A stretch of 64,000 nucleotides of DNA from Rutpela maculata (taxonomy: Eukaryota; Arthropoda; Insecta; Coleoptera; Cerambycidae): positions 182,156,301 to 182,220,300 of the forward strand of contig OW386285.2 of assembly GCA_936432065.2 (NCBI GenBank). Reading direction: 5' to 3'. This document shows positions 43,714 through 56,053 of this stretch, in pieces. Made by a program: the position numbers and the translations under genes. The notes beneath the pieces are model-generated. The model was not told where the DNA came from and ran no database searches. It saw nothing but the letters and a program-made list of their open reading frames with translations. Every line of letters begins with the position of its first letter. Position 1 is the stretch's first letter.

Positions 43714-44301
43714 TTCCACATCCAGTGGAAGTATACTAACGACAAAAAAAATTTTTTAAATTTTTATTGTTCAAATAGGCTTAAAATGTCATGAAACGTC
43801 GAGATTTCAAGTTTGAGCGAAAAAAAAATTTCTGTCTGTCGGTCTGTCTGTCGGTCTGTCTGTCGGTCTGTCTGTCGGTCTGTCGGTCTGTAACTTTTTT
43901 TGTGCGCACGTTTACTCTGGAACCGTTTGAGATATTGACTTGAAATTTGGTACATATATGTACTTTAACGAGATCTAGAACTAGATTATATTTTCATCTT
44001 GTTCCGTCGAAGGGTTGGGGGGTAAATTGGGGTAAATTTGGAGTAAATAGGTAAATCAAGCAGGTAAGAGTTCACAAAATTGATATTTAGTATAGACAAA
44101 AAAAATTTTGGCATTAGCCACCCCCATTGCCACCCCCACCCCATTATTAAAGGGGATGAAAAAAAAATGTGATTTAGTGTGTGTACAAGAACCAGAAACC
44201 TCAAAATATTTTTTTACTTTATCCAACCCCACTCCCACCCCCTGTCACCCCCTACCCCACTACCGATGTGGGGTATCGTTTTATGGGTTTTTGGGGTAGA
44301 G
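43714..44301. repeat. Dispersed-repeat-like block with TCGG/TCTG microsatellite
   Basis: 43831-43892 is a run of TCTG/TCGG units. The flanks contain a GAAATTTGGTACATATATG phrase and C-rich CCACCCCC stretches. CTTCCACATCC near 43718 has its complement GGATGTGGAAG at 49843, beyond the later retrotransposon, hinting that the block may be an older element of ~690 bp with inverted ends. The frames in it (43764-43955, 44108-44372) are simple-sequence translations. Confidence 0.45.
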
Positions 44302-44654
44302 GATTTCAAATATTAGACGTGATATTAATACGTGTCCCGTTATATGAAAGTTCCCGTCAAAATAAACAGTGAAAATTAAAGCAAAGTGCGAATTGTAGTT
44401 TAAACGAAAACTGTGCTGCAACACGCTGTAAGTGGGAGAATATCCTTTATAACACATTCATATAATTACATCCTGAAACATTCCAATTATTAGTTTCCCT
44501 CAATTAAAATATATCCCATCTCAGTTAGTTTTTCAACACCTTTTTCTGATAGGCCGCAAAAACTTATCTTGTAAGGCCTAGAGGCCGCGCAACAAGATAA
44601 TGTTTAGTTTCATTTCCCCTTTTTTCACGTGACAACTGAATAATACCATAAAAT

Positions 44655-45886
44655 ATGATGGCTTCTGAGTACAGGGGCGTATCAGCAATAAATCAACAGG
44701 ATACCAATAAAACTCGCCAATACTCACAAGTGACAAAAACTCCCTCTTTTCCAAAAAAGGAACAAGCTATCATTCTCAACGTTAATGATACTCTTAAATT
44801 AAATGATTACGTTATAGCCGTAGGTAATATAGTACAGCCTAAAAACATATTATTCGCCTCAAGAATATCAAACAATAGAATATGTATATACCTAACAACC
44901 GTTGAACTTGTAGACACAATTACACAGAAAACCTCGATAGAAATAAATGGACTTGATATCGGATTGCGACGGCTTATAACACCTGCGAAACGACTGATTT
45001 TGTCAAATGTCTGCCCCTCGATCCCACACGATATATTAGAAAATGAGATCTCAAAATTAGGATATACGTCAGTTTCTCCCATGTCATTCCTTCGAGCTGG
45101 AATCTCTGGAGATGATTATGCTCACATTTTAAGTTTCCGTCGGCAAATATACATCTTACCAAATAACGATATAGAATTACCAGGTTCCATAATTATACCA
45201 TATGAAGAAATATCATACAGAATATTCATATCTTTTGACTCAGTTATATGTTTCATTTGTAAAGGAATTGGCCATATAGCCAAGCAATGTCCCACGCAAC
45301 CTCTGATACAAATCTAGCTTCACACGAAGATATAGTGACGACAGATGCTACAAAAGAAACAAATGAATCCAATTCCCAAAAAATGGCAACACAGGAGCAC
45401 GCATCCAAAAGACCCCCCTCTTCTCCAACGCTGAGTTTGGTAGATCTAAACCTGGAGGGTAACTCACAAACACAAGGTCCAACTTTTACTCTTCCTAAAG
45501 ATACCCACCCTAATAAGCACAAGAAGCTAAAAAAAAGTAACTCTATGGAAAATGTTTCTTTATCCGAACAAATGCAACCAATAGAGCGACACATAAAGGA
45601 AGCACCAAATCCCTACATTTTAAACTTTCAACAACTGACGAGCTTTTTAGAAGATGCTTTTGGCTCTCCAGATCCTCTCAGTATAGCCCACACATACACT
45701 AAAGATGTACCAGCACTTCTCAAAATGATACACAGTATATACCCACACTTTCAACACAGAAGTATTAAATCACGATGTACCCGCCTCCAGAAGAAAATCC
45801 GTAAACAACTAAATCTTGTAGATATACCATTCAGCAATGACTCAGATTCGGACTGTTCAGTGTCATCGCAAAGAAATTTATGTTAA
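44655..45886 (+). pseudogene. ORF1 nucleic-acid-binding protein, one frameshift
   Basis: Starts at tandem ATGs (44655 and 44658). The first open part (44655-45317) has an RRM/PRE_C2HC-like central region and a zinc knuckle C-x2-C-x4-H-x4-C (CFICKGIGHIAKQC) near its end. The coding signal then moves to another frame (open from 45287 to 45886) around 45290-45310, indicating a one-base indel. The second part is Ser/Thr/Asn-rich with an SDSDSDCS tail. Together about 400 residues, the usual ORF1 size for jockey/I-type elements. ORF1 proteins coat the element RNA. The end overlaps the ORF2 start (45837) by about 50 bases in another frame, suggesting reinitiation or a similar mechanism for ORF2. Confidence 0.78.
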
Positions 45887-48800
45887 AATATTACAATGGA
45901 ATATTAACGGGCTAATAGCCCACCTTGAAAAACTCAAATACATCATATCCACGTACTCCCCACAAGTAATATGTATTCAAGAAACCAACTTCAAAGATAA
46001 CTACCATTTACCGATCAGAGGATATCAATGTTTTTACAAAAATAGAATTAATAGAGAAAGAGCAAGTGGCGGCGTTTCAATATATATAAAAAATGAGATC
46101 ACTGCTAAAGAAATTCCCATTACTTCCAACTTCGAAACAGTTGGAGTAAGCATACAATACTACCAGTACAAAATATCAATCGCCAACATCTATCTTCCCC
46201 CAAATGAAGAGATTATTACAGAAAACCTCAATAGACTAGTTTCACAAATTCCTAGCCCCCGAATAATTCTAGGAGACTTTAACGCTAATAATATAATATG
46301 GGGCTCCAAAAAAACTGATAAACGAGGGAAATGCATCGAAGAACTTATAGATAACCATAACCTCGTCCTATTAAATACTGGAGAAGGCACCCGATATAAT
46401 CCGAATACGGGAGACTTCTCCGCCATTGACCTAACTCTTTGCGATGCACCAATTGCCCCTGACCTAACATGGAACCCATATTCATATTTATATAGTAGCG
46501 ACCACCTCCCCTTAAGCATCAAACACAATAGGATCCACAGAATAAATAATCGCAATCTCACTGACAAATGGAATTTAAGTTCAGCTGATTGGGCTGGATA
46601 TTCAAGCTATATCCGAGACAACCTTCCAGAAATCGAGATTGATGATGACGTAAATCTTATGACTGAAAAGTTTACTACATTAATAAAAAATGCAGCACAC
46701 CAGAATATTCAAAAATACACACCACCCACTAATCACAATTCTGTCCCATGGTGGAACTCTGAATGTAACAACGCTATTAAATCAAGCAAACGAGCCTTCA
46801 ATAAACTTAAAAGACAATATACACCAGAAAACAAAATTGAATTTAAAAAATTAAGAGCTAGAACAAGGTATATCCTCAAGAAAAGTAAAAAAGAATCCTG
46901 GGCACAATATATCTCCTCGATCAACAGCACCACCCCATCATCAGAAATTTGGAATAAAATCAGAAAAATAAAAGGCTCTAATTCCATAAATACAGTCACC
47001 AGTTTAATACAAAATAATATAGCAGTAACGACCGACATAGGCATTGCTGAAACATTTTCAGACGAATACGCAAATTCATCAAGCGATGACAATTACAACC
47101 AAACTTTCCTTGAATTTAAACTTAGAACAGAAACCCGTCACAAGACACATCATACAGCCAATGAAAATCACCCCCTAAACTCGCCAATCACCATAGAGGA
47201 GCTAGACGATGCCCTAAACATAGACAAAGAGTCCAGTCCCGGCCCTGATAATGTCCCATACGCCTTCCTAAAACATCTACCGGGTAATGCAAGACAACTC
47301 TTATTGAAGCTATATAACAAAATATACCGCTCTCATAAGTTTCCTGAAACATGGTCAGAGGCTACTATTCTTCCATTGTTAAAACCAGACAAAGACAAAG
47401 ATAAGGTCTCTTCCTATAGGCCTATATCATTGACGTGTACGTTGTGCAAAATTCTGGAAAGAATTATTAATCGACGATTAATGTGGTACCTAGAGAAACA
47501 TAACCTACTAACAACATGCCAAAGCGGCTTTCGGAAATATAGGTCTACAAACGACAACATCATTCATTTAGAATCTGAAATACACGAAACCTTTGCTAAT
47601 AAACAAAATTTGCTAGCAGTTTTCTTTGACATCGAAAAAACATATGATATAACATGGAGACACAGGATAATACAGACAATTCAGAACTGGAACATCACTG
47701 GCAATATATCAGCTTTCATTCAAAACTTTTTATCGAATAGGTCTTTCAAAGTGAGAATAAATGGTGTACTTTCAAATAAAAAACAATTACAAAATGGCAT
47801 TCCTCAGGGGTCGGTGCTAAGCACTACCTTATTCCTTATTGCAATAAACGATATTATGATTAACACCTCACTTCCAGTTCGAGCCAACTTGTACGCAGAT
47901 GATTTTGTTATTTACTGTAAAGGAAAAAATATCGAAACTTTGGAATCACAAATCCAACTGACTATAAACAACATCGTCACCTGGACGAACTCGTCTGGAT
48001 TTAAACTGTCGTCTGAAAAAACCAGGTGCATACTGTTCTCTAGAAATTATCAAATAAGACAACCAACATTAACTCTAAATGGTGAAGTACTACATTCCTC
48101 AAGTAATATAAAATTTCTGGGAGTCCTCTTTGACCAGAAATTAAATTGGAAAAATCATCTTGACTTTCTAGTGCAAAACTGCTCAAAAGGTATTAACCTA
48201 CTAAAGGTACTGTCACACCACAGCTGGGGAGCAGACATGGCAAGTCTGTTAACCATATACCGATCCATAATAAGATCAAGGATCGATTACGGTTTGATAG
48301 CTTACGGAACATCCAGGAAAAGTTATCTCAAGGCAGCGAAATCCATCGAAAACAAGGCACTCCGAATAATTACTGGAGCCTTTCCAACAACTCCTATAGA
48401 ATCTATCCACTGTTTAATAGGCGAAATGACTATGCAAGATCGAATAATGTCAGCATCACTTATATATGCCTCTAAAATATCAGTTTCGACCAACAACTTC
48501 AACTACGTCCATACTTTTTCAAACCGTTTTAAAGTTATTTATGACCGAAATCCAAACATCGTCCCCCCCTTTTACGAGAGAATAAATAGATACCTCACTC
48601 AATTAAACCTTTCCTTCCCCACCACAATCCTGCCTACCATGACCTCTAATACAGCTCCATGGATTCTCCCACCGGTTAAACTCAACACGGAACTCTCCAA
48701 ATACAGTAAAAATGACACTCATCCACAAATAACTTTAAATGCCTTCCGTCAACTTTCTACAACATACATAAACTCTGAGTTTATCTATACCAATGCATCC

Positions 48801-49589
48801 ATGAATCCTGAAGATCATAGCGTAGGTTTAGCAATCGTTATGCCCAACGCCACGCTTAAATTTCGTCTACTAGAAGGCAGTAGTGTTTACACAGGAGAAA
48901 TGTTTGCAATTTACCAAGCCATTACAAACATAATGAACAATAACAAACAAGGCAACTACATTTTATGTTCAGACTCGCTAAGTTCCCTTCAATCCATCAG
49001 GCAGTTATATACCAATAATCCGATAGCCCAGTTGGTTCAACAGATGGTACATCAACTACACTTACAAAACGTCAACATAACATTTGTACATGTCCCGTCC
49101 CATGTTGGCATCCCGGGTAATGAAGCAGCCGATGCAGCAGCTTGTGACGCAGGAGCATCTCCCAATGTGCAGACATGCGAAATATATACGCAACCCGACC
49201 TAGCATGCGTATTCAGTAATCGAATCAGTGATCAACGGCAGCAGAAATAGAATAACACAAACGCAAAACTTAGAAATATTAAACCAACGGTTACTAGTCT
49301 ATTAGCCCTACCACCAAACCATAGAGAGCAAGTAAAAATTTCCAGACTACGTCTAGGACATACACGCTTAACACACGAATACTTGCTAGCTAGAGAAAAC
49401 CCGCCTATTTGTGAATTCTGCCATGGAAACCTCAGCGTTCAACACATCCTAATAGATTGCCCTGAGCAAGAAGAAGAAAGAAGAAATTGTCAAATTGGAT
49501 CTATAAGCGAAGCCCTAGGGAACAATCTACAGAATATAAGAAACACAATAAGATTCCTGAAAAACATAAATATATATCATAAAATATAA
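45837..49589 (+). pseudogene. ORF2: APE endonuclease, RT, RNase H; one nonsense codon
   Basis: One frame, about 1,250 codons, interrupted only by TAG at 49248-49250, where TGG is likely ancestral; the same frame then continues to 49589. Endonuclease (about residues 18-230): LQWNINGL, QETN, GDFNANN, SDHLPLSI. RT (about 480-745): SSGPGPD-like motif, FRKYRSTNDN, QGSVLSTTLF, YADD at 686-689. RNase H (about 980-1115): first catalytic Asp is Asn986 (IYTNAS instead of IYTDGS), while the later Glu, SDS and GNEAAD residues are present. A C-x2-C-x7-H-x4-C finger (CEFCHGNLSVQHILIDC) lies after the nonsense codon. The protein would nick the target and reverse-transcribe the RNA in place. Confidence 0.85.
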
Positions 49590-49756
49590 ACTGTTATATA
49601 CCAATGGTTCTATTAATATCAGGTTGTAAAATTCCACATATAGTTATCTATTATTTTTACTGTACTAAATCATAATATGATAATGTAATATTGTAATATC
49701 ATATGCTAATAACCCTCTGTGGTTGATGCATTTATTCTAAATAAAAAAAAAAAAAA
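49590..49756 (+). promoter_or_regulatory. 3' UTR and poly(A) tail of the retrotransposon
   Basis: An AT-rich 3' end with AATAAA-like ATTCTAAATAAA just before a run of about 15 A residues (49742-49756), then the target duplication. Confidence 0.8.
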
Positions 49757-49770
49757 GATTTCAAATATTA

Positions 49771-52700
49771 TATTATTAAAGTTCCATAAACAATTATTTC
49801 CAGATACAAAATTTTTTCGTTGTGTGACTTGGATAGAAAATCCGGATGTGGAAGTAGTGATTCCTTGGGCAGCGGTTTTTCATAACATGAAGTTTAATAG
49901 GTTATGTTATATTTTTATACATTTATACTCACTTTTTATAGTCTGGAATGAAGATACTCGAATAAAGCAGAACTAAATAGATAAAACACAAAGATACAAC
50001 TTTAAAATATTTCATACAGCCACTAACAATTATTATTTAAATATTTGAGAAAATAAAAACTAATAAAGTATGGTTGCTGTGTGTTTGGGGTATTTTCTAG
50101 TTGCTTTGGCCTGGCCAGTTTGGCCGGCCGGAAATCAAAATGGCGCTTTATTTAAATATATTAGAGACCTAATATTAGGGTACATTACAGGAAATTTGGG
50201 GCTCTTCATTGGATGTCCGTTCTTAATCCCGATGTTAGTCTCTATTCATTTTACATACCGGGATATCCAGGTACGTCAATTTGTCATCCTCATATCCCGA
50301 TTGTGCTGTGTGGGAAAGTACTGCCTGGCCTACATTGTCGCTGCCTACACCCTCAAGAAATGTCAAAGTCTAACGCGTTGGCTGGTAACGAATCAATACG
50401 CCAATCAATAAGGGTTTTTGACGATTTCTGAAGTGCACTGGGTTATTATTTTATTTTTCAATATATTTCCAACAAAAAATTGTTCGTAAAACTAAAAGTA
50501 CACACTGCGTAGTTGTTCTGCCAAATAGGTAATGTCTCTTATTTTCACCAAAAATCACTTGAATTTTAGTTCACTAATCGGAAGCGGTCAAAACAAAAAA
50601 AATATGATTTGATATAAATAATAAACAAATAAAATAATAATAATTCTTTTTGTTTTATAGTTTGTATTTGATAATTATGAAAAGAACCAAAGGACCTCCC
50701 TCATTTCTCATGGATTTCGGTTCTCAATGAAATCTTTGGAGAATTGTAGTTGTACGTCAACCGATTCAAAATCTAAATGGGCACGAAAACCTAAAGACAA
50801 GGGTTTTGGAGCTGCAATAGTTTGAAATAGAGAAATCATCGATTTCTCTTATGTATACAGGGTGACTGGAAATTGGACGTATCCCTTTGAAGGGGTTAAA
50901 GTAGAGCTAATTTGCAATAAATTTAATCATGTGTTACCTTGTCCCAAAATGGGTACTTTTCGAGAATCAATTTTTTTTTTAATTCAGTTTTGGTGATATC
51001 AAGTAAGGTTATTATTTTAACAATTAGTGCATAATCAATTTAAACCAAAACAATAATGTCTTAAACAAAAATAGGAAATATGAATACGCTGTAACGTTAA
51101 ATTAGGTTCCGATCTTATAGTTGTATATGCGGATGTAAGTTTAAAAATGAGTAAGGCTACTTTTGTTTTTTTAAATGTTTTAATTGATACCTGAGGAAAA
51201 GGGTATTTATATTTGCTTCTTTACTTTTGTTGATAGCAAAGTGGATAGAGAAGGTAACTTGTTTGTATATCGATGGTTAAATAAAAATACTCTGGAAACT
51301 TTCTTGTTACCTATGGGTTTTATTTCATAGAATCATTATAATTTAGGTTCATGGAATTGTCATGTCTGGAGGGTTATAATAGTTTTTATTTTATGTAATT
51401 TTCCTTTGGTGCTGGCAGGAGGGATTTTAGCTGTCTAACCTAAAACGATAAACAAAACACAAGTTAGTAACAGCTACCAGGGAGAGTTTATATTGCATGA
51501 CTTACTGTTGGTTTGAGCTAATCCTATTATTCTCCTTGTTATTTTCTCTGGATTTCGGTTCCAACAAAGTGTTTAAATAACTTTGGGAATGTCTGTAGGT
51601 GTAGGCAAATATACACATTTCAGGGTGTACTGGCTGGAAAAGAAAGGATTTAGTTACACTTCTATTAGTTACAACAAAACCATACTCTCTTACCTGTAGT
51701 TAAGTTCTTATTTATTTATTTAAATAAATAAGCCTGGTAGACCTTTTTATTATTCCTTTTTGTCAGCTGTCATATTTCAGTCTGAGGAAAAGTGTTACCA
51801 ACATTGGTTATGGAGGAGAATTTATGGCATTTAAATTATTAATCCCAGTTTTATTTATTTTTAATGAAAATATGTTTCATTAATGGGTTTTGCGCTTATT
51901 AGTATTTATTTTGAGAATTGTTTTAATCATTCTATGGTTGGGACTAATTTTCGGTGTACTATAGGATTATGGGTAAGTTTCCTAATTGAATGTCAATCTG
52001 TGATTGGTTGGTTGGAGACCGGTAGTTCGAAAAAAAACGCTGAGGTTCCATGTTGGTCATTCGTTAACGAGTCGTTTAGCCGTTTAGGCGAGATTTTTAT
52101 AATAGCTTGAAAAAGCAACCCGATATTAATTCCGGGGATTATACTTTAAAAAATCTTAAGTTTAGAAGTGCCTAATGGGTCTGTGAGCTGTTTGAAGCCG
52201 AAGGTTGTAATATTGGAACTTCTAAATAGGCAAGAAAACGAACTTAATGAATCCTGTTTTTGTGCCCATGCCGATTTTGTTGGGTAAGAATTCTTTTGTG
52301 CATTCTTGGAAAACCGAATCCTAAATCACTGTATTCTTTTTATGTAGGCAAGTTGTAAAGTTGTAAAGTTATAAAGTCTTCAAGATGTAGAGGAGTTGTG
52401 AATGTCCTAAAACTTTTATTTGGCTGTTGTAAATAGTTTGATGGGAGGCCACGTGCCGCCATTTCATGGAGTTGCAGTTTTTTGTTGGAGTCACGAGGTT
52501 GCCAGAAATTTACGTTATTGGAATACTAGAACTGGGGCGAAGATGGGGAGACTGTTGGTATGATAGCATAATATTTCATCTGTAAAGCCTAGAGCTTCTA
52601 CAAGACGTTGGAGAAGGATAAGTACTACACTCTGCTTACGCTACAGTGTTAGCTGCATTAAAGATTAATGTTTTTTTTTAATTCTTTTATGATGTTTTTA

Positions 52701-53810
52701 AACTCACATTTTATATACCTACATAAATAATTTTTCTTGTTATTTAATTAGAGCCATTTTGTTATAAATAAGGCGTGTGAATAACTGCGCAGTTATATGC
52801 TTATTTACAGGTATCTGTTGTGAATATTTTTGCATATAAGGTAATTTATCTCATATTATGTTTGATTCAACACGATTGCTTAATTCAACCCAATTCATTC
52901 ATTTTACTTTTAACTTGAACTTGTAGACAGTTTTGACAGTGAATCGATGGATTGACTTTCTTTTAAACAATAAACGATTTGTAATTATATTCCTGTCAAT
53001 CAACTGTTTATGAAAGACAAATAAACAATTTGTTTTGCCTTAAATTTCTAACGGTAATCTATTTATTTATTTTGGCAATTAAAATGACCCATACTGTATT
53101 GTTGTACAGGTACTTACTGAAATATATATGTATATTTTAAATTGATTCCTTTTTTTTTGTTTTGACTTAAAATATTTGAACAAACACGGTGTTTGGTAGT
53201 TTTTGGAATCAGTGTGTCTATCGTAACTTAAAGGGGTTGTAACTTTAAACTAAATTACCTGGCGCTCGACTTAATTATTGGCAAAATTTCAAAATCGTTA
53301 AAAATAAACGGACCTCACCTCTGAGGTTTCCTTACTAGAGCTAGCCGACTTTAAGATTTAAGAGCATTTCACTATTTTCAGTCAACTTCTCAATTCTTGT
53401 TTCATAAATTCAATTTAACCCGTAACAACGCCCGTCTAGACACAGATTTCAAATAATTTTATTTGGTGGAAAATAATTTAACCAATCATAGACAACTTTC
53501 GCTTAGACTGTAACTAGCTATATGAATGCCAAATTGTGTATTTACTTTACATTATTTTACCTATAACATTTCTATTTTTCTCAATATCTTGAATATCAAT
53601 AAATATTATATACATGTATTTAGAAGGAACTAAAAGGTTATTATGTAGAAGTTATCTTAAAAATGTAAACAAAACTCACGGCGAGGATTATGTGGCAACA
53701 TTTCTTGCGTGCCGCCAGCTGTCACTTCTTGTCACAATACAAGTGAAAGAGATATATTGGTTAGATTTATTTGTTATTTGTTCATGTGGTGATTTTTACT
53801 TTATCAATAA
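49771..53810. other. Long interval, no gene seen
   Basis: The longest frame (113 codons, 50070-50411, plus) has no recognisable domain, and a second frame overlaps it, so it is not accepted. A GGATATCC-type patch lies at 50208-50275. ACAGGGTGACTGGAAATTGG at 50858 resembles a dispersed-element end, but no partner was found. 51190-52650 is moderately G+T-rich on the plus strand and looks like transcribed or decayed repeat sequence, with nothing identifiable. Confidence 0.45.
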
Positions 53811-53820
53811 ATTATTAAGA

Positions 53821-53880
53821 TGGAGTTGAATTTTGTGAAAGAAGATTCGTCCAATTTGCCCAAAGTTGATTATGACTAGA
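53821..53880 (+). pseudogene. Start of an unidentified repeat-borne protein
   Basis: ATG at 53821 begins MELNFVKEDSSNLPKVDYD, then TAG. The FVKEDxxxLPKVDY pattern is one I recognise from N-termini of multicopy insect proteins linked to YqaJ-like recombinase domains, from memory and without a domain to confirm it. A short DSFYNKMGWDQ stretch follows in frame. Weak. Confidence 0.22.
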
Positions 53881-54017
53881 TAGATTCTTTCTATAATAAA
53901 ATGGGATGGGATCAAAAATATTAGAAGCTTGCCACCAAGTTCTTCGAATATCAATTTTTTCGGAACAGTTACAAATTTTTTTTCCGAAGCACTTATATTT
54001 GTGTTTCCACAACTTTT

Positions 54018-54076
<59 letters not shown>

Positions 54077-54086
54077 TAATAATAAA
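54018..54086. repeat. (AAT)n microsatellite, left border of the retroelement array
   Basis: About 22 AAT units with two interruptions, directly joined to the 5'-truncated element that follows. Confidence 0.95.
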
Positions 54087-55989
54087 AATACTCGCTTTAC
54101 CATAACATCGGGTAATAGCAGAGTCCAGAAAGAGCCAGTATTGTTCAGAAGGGGAGTATTTCAGGGAGATTCCCTAAGCCCCCTTCTGTTTTGCATCTCA
54201 CTACTGCCATTATCCGTTTCGCTGCGAAATACCCGTGGCTACAACTGCGGTACTCCCGGCGATAGGAGGCATAAGGTCACCCATCTGTTTTACATGGATG
54301 ACCTTAAACTTTATGCCTCCGGAGAGAAGGATTTACGCCAGTCCCTCAGGGTGGTACAGGAGTACACGCAGGCTGTCGGCATGGAATTTGGGTTGGACAA
54401 GTGTACACTAGTCCACCTCAAGAGAGGACGATGTGGTGACTACGGAGAGGATGCGCAGCTTGTGGACGGAACCATCTTACATCACCTAGATGCCAGAGAG
54501 TCATACACTTACTTGGGTGTCGAGCAACGCTCCACCCAAGAAGTGAGTGTAGTAAAAAACGCTCTCCTCTCAGCACCGACTCCGACAGATCTGGTCTTCA
54601 GAACTGTCGGGGAAGAACAAGGTGTCTGCTACCAATATGCTTGCCGTTCCGATCCTCCTCTACTCCTTTGAAGTAATTAAATGGAATCAAGAGGAGCTGC
54701 GACAACTCGATGTAGGAACCCGAAAAAAGATGCATCTCTATAGGAGTTTGCACCCTAAATCGTCCGTTCCACGGTTATATCTCCCACGACATCGGGGAGG
54801 CCGTGAACTCTTGAGTATGGAGAGTCTCCATAACAGGATGGTTCTGGATGGAGCCTGTAAGGTCATAAGGAGTTCGGATCCCCTCCTCTGCATGGTCCGA
54901 GACCATGAAAGTGCAGGAGTAGGAGCCTTTTTGTTTAAGGCAGCGCGCAGAGCCGCCGATGAACTCGGTTTGGTCTTCGACGCTGAGCGGGCTAATCACG
55001 ACTCTGTCACCGAGTTGGAACCTGCTCGGCAGGCAAGTCAAAGCTGCTGAAATTGATCTATTTCTGCAGCTACACTCGGATAAGCCATTGCACGGAGTCT
55101 TCTATAAAAATATAGAAGACCGCGGCTTATCCGAAAGGCTGACCTTTGCTTTCTTAAGGTCAGCCGGGCTGAAGTCTGAGACCGAGGGATTCATAATGGC
55201 GTGTCAGGATGGTGTATTCAACACACTCGTCTATCGAAGTCGTGTCATGGGTATAGAGGTCCCTGATGTCAGCTGCAGGACCTGCCACAGGGCGCCGGAG
55301 ACATTAATGCATTTGCTGTCGGCTTATCCAGTATATGCAGTCTCGGCCTATATCCAGAGGCACGACGCAGCATTACGAGTGCTTTATTATCACTTAAGGC
55401 ACTCGTATGGGATAGACGAGACACCAGTGCTGCCTTACGCTCCGGGGGATATTGAGTCCGTTGTGGGAAATGAGAAGTGTCTAATTTATTGGAACTACTC
55501 GTTTCCCACAGTCAGGCAAATACAAGCTAATAAGCCTGACGTGGTCCTCCTCGACCACCAACTCAAGACAATGTTTGTCGTGGAGTTCTCGGCTCCCGCA
55601 GAGAATAACATTGTCTTGAAGGAGGAGGAAAAACGGACGAAATATCGAGATTTGCTCTTCGAGCTCCGCAGGCTTTACCCTCGCCATACTGTTAAGCTAG
55701 TGGTCCTGATCATAGGAGCCCTCGGTGGAACGAGACACACGCTACCTTCAGAACTAAAGATCATACCGGCATGCCGAAATTCGGCAGAGATCTTAGCCGG
55801 CAGGATGCAGAAGGCCATTATCCTCGGCTCATTACGTCTACTCAGGGCACACGATTCTCGGACCCAGTAGTCACTCACCCCACGGACGTGGGGAGTGGCT
55901 GCCGGTACTACCAGCTCCCCTCTGTGAGTGTCGGAGCCACAGAGTATAAAGGGTGACTGGCTTTTACGGAAAAAAAAAGGAAAAAGAAA
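54087..55989 (+). mobile_element. RLE non-LTR element copy E1 (5'-truncated, R4/Dong-like)
   Basis: Begins abruptly inside the RT domain after (AAT)n, at the point where E3 reads ACTCGCTTTACCAT (about 57863). It runs through the restriction-like endonuclease and a short 3' UTR, and ends in a purine-rich tail merging with (AAT)n at 55990. It is collinear with E3 and highly similar by eye. Insertion into TAA repeats is documented for Dong of the R4 clade, and the restriction-like endonuclease fits that group; the clade assignment is an inference. Confidence 0.82.
54120..55870 (+). pseudogene. E1 RT and restriction-like endonuclease, frameshifted
   Basis: Three open segments in three frames: RT (54141-54560), with FQGDSLSPLLFC and catalytic FYMDDLKLYA; a connecting region (54622-55050); and the C-terminal part (54959-55870). 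Relative to E3, a net 8-base loss near 54568 and an indel near 55030 cause the frame changes. The C-terminal segment has a cysteine finger whose last Cys is changed to Tyr (CRTCHRAPETLMHLLSAYP; E3 has SACP). It also has the endonuclease signature KPDVVLLD...FVVEFSAP, a PD-(D/E)xK-type arrangement, and YRDLLFELRRLYP. The product would nick and prime at the target; this copy cannot make it. Confidence 0.8.
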
Positions 55990-55990
55990 A

Positions 55991-56049
<59 letters not shown>
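55990..56049. repeat. (AAT)n microsatellite between E1 and E2
   Basis: About 20 AAT units. On the minus strand it reads as a poly-leucine frame, which is not a gene. Confidence 0.95.

Positions 56050-56053
<4 letters not shown>

Larger units (their letters stand above)
44316..49756 (+). mobile_element. Full-length non-LTR retrotransposon (EN, RT, RNase H)
   Basis: 5,441 bp ending in a poly(A) run, flanked by a 14-bp target duplication GATTTCAAATATTA (44302-44315 and 49757-49770). It has a ~340-bp 5' leader, ORF1 with a zinc knuckle, and ORF2 with endonuclease, RT and RNase H. Presence of the leader and duplication shows a full-length insertion. Lesions are few: a frameshift in ORF1, one nonsense codon in ORF2, and an Asp-to-Asn change in RNase H. 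It belongs to the jockey/I superclade by architecture; the clade is not certain. Confidence 0.9.

Noticed and set aside
43764..43955. Minus-strand frame with RQTDRQTD repeats
   Set aside because: Translation of the TCTG/TCGG microsatellite.
50070..50411. 113-codon plus-strand frame with hydrophobic segments
   Set aside because: No domain, no splice or promoter support, an overlapping second frame, and it contains a GGATATCC repeat patch.
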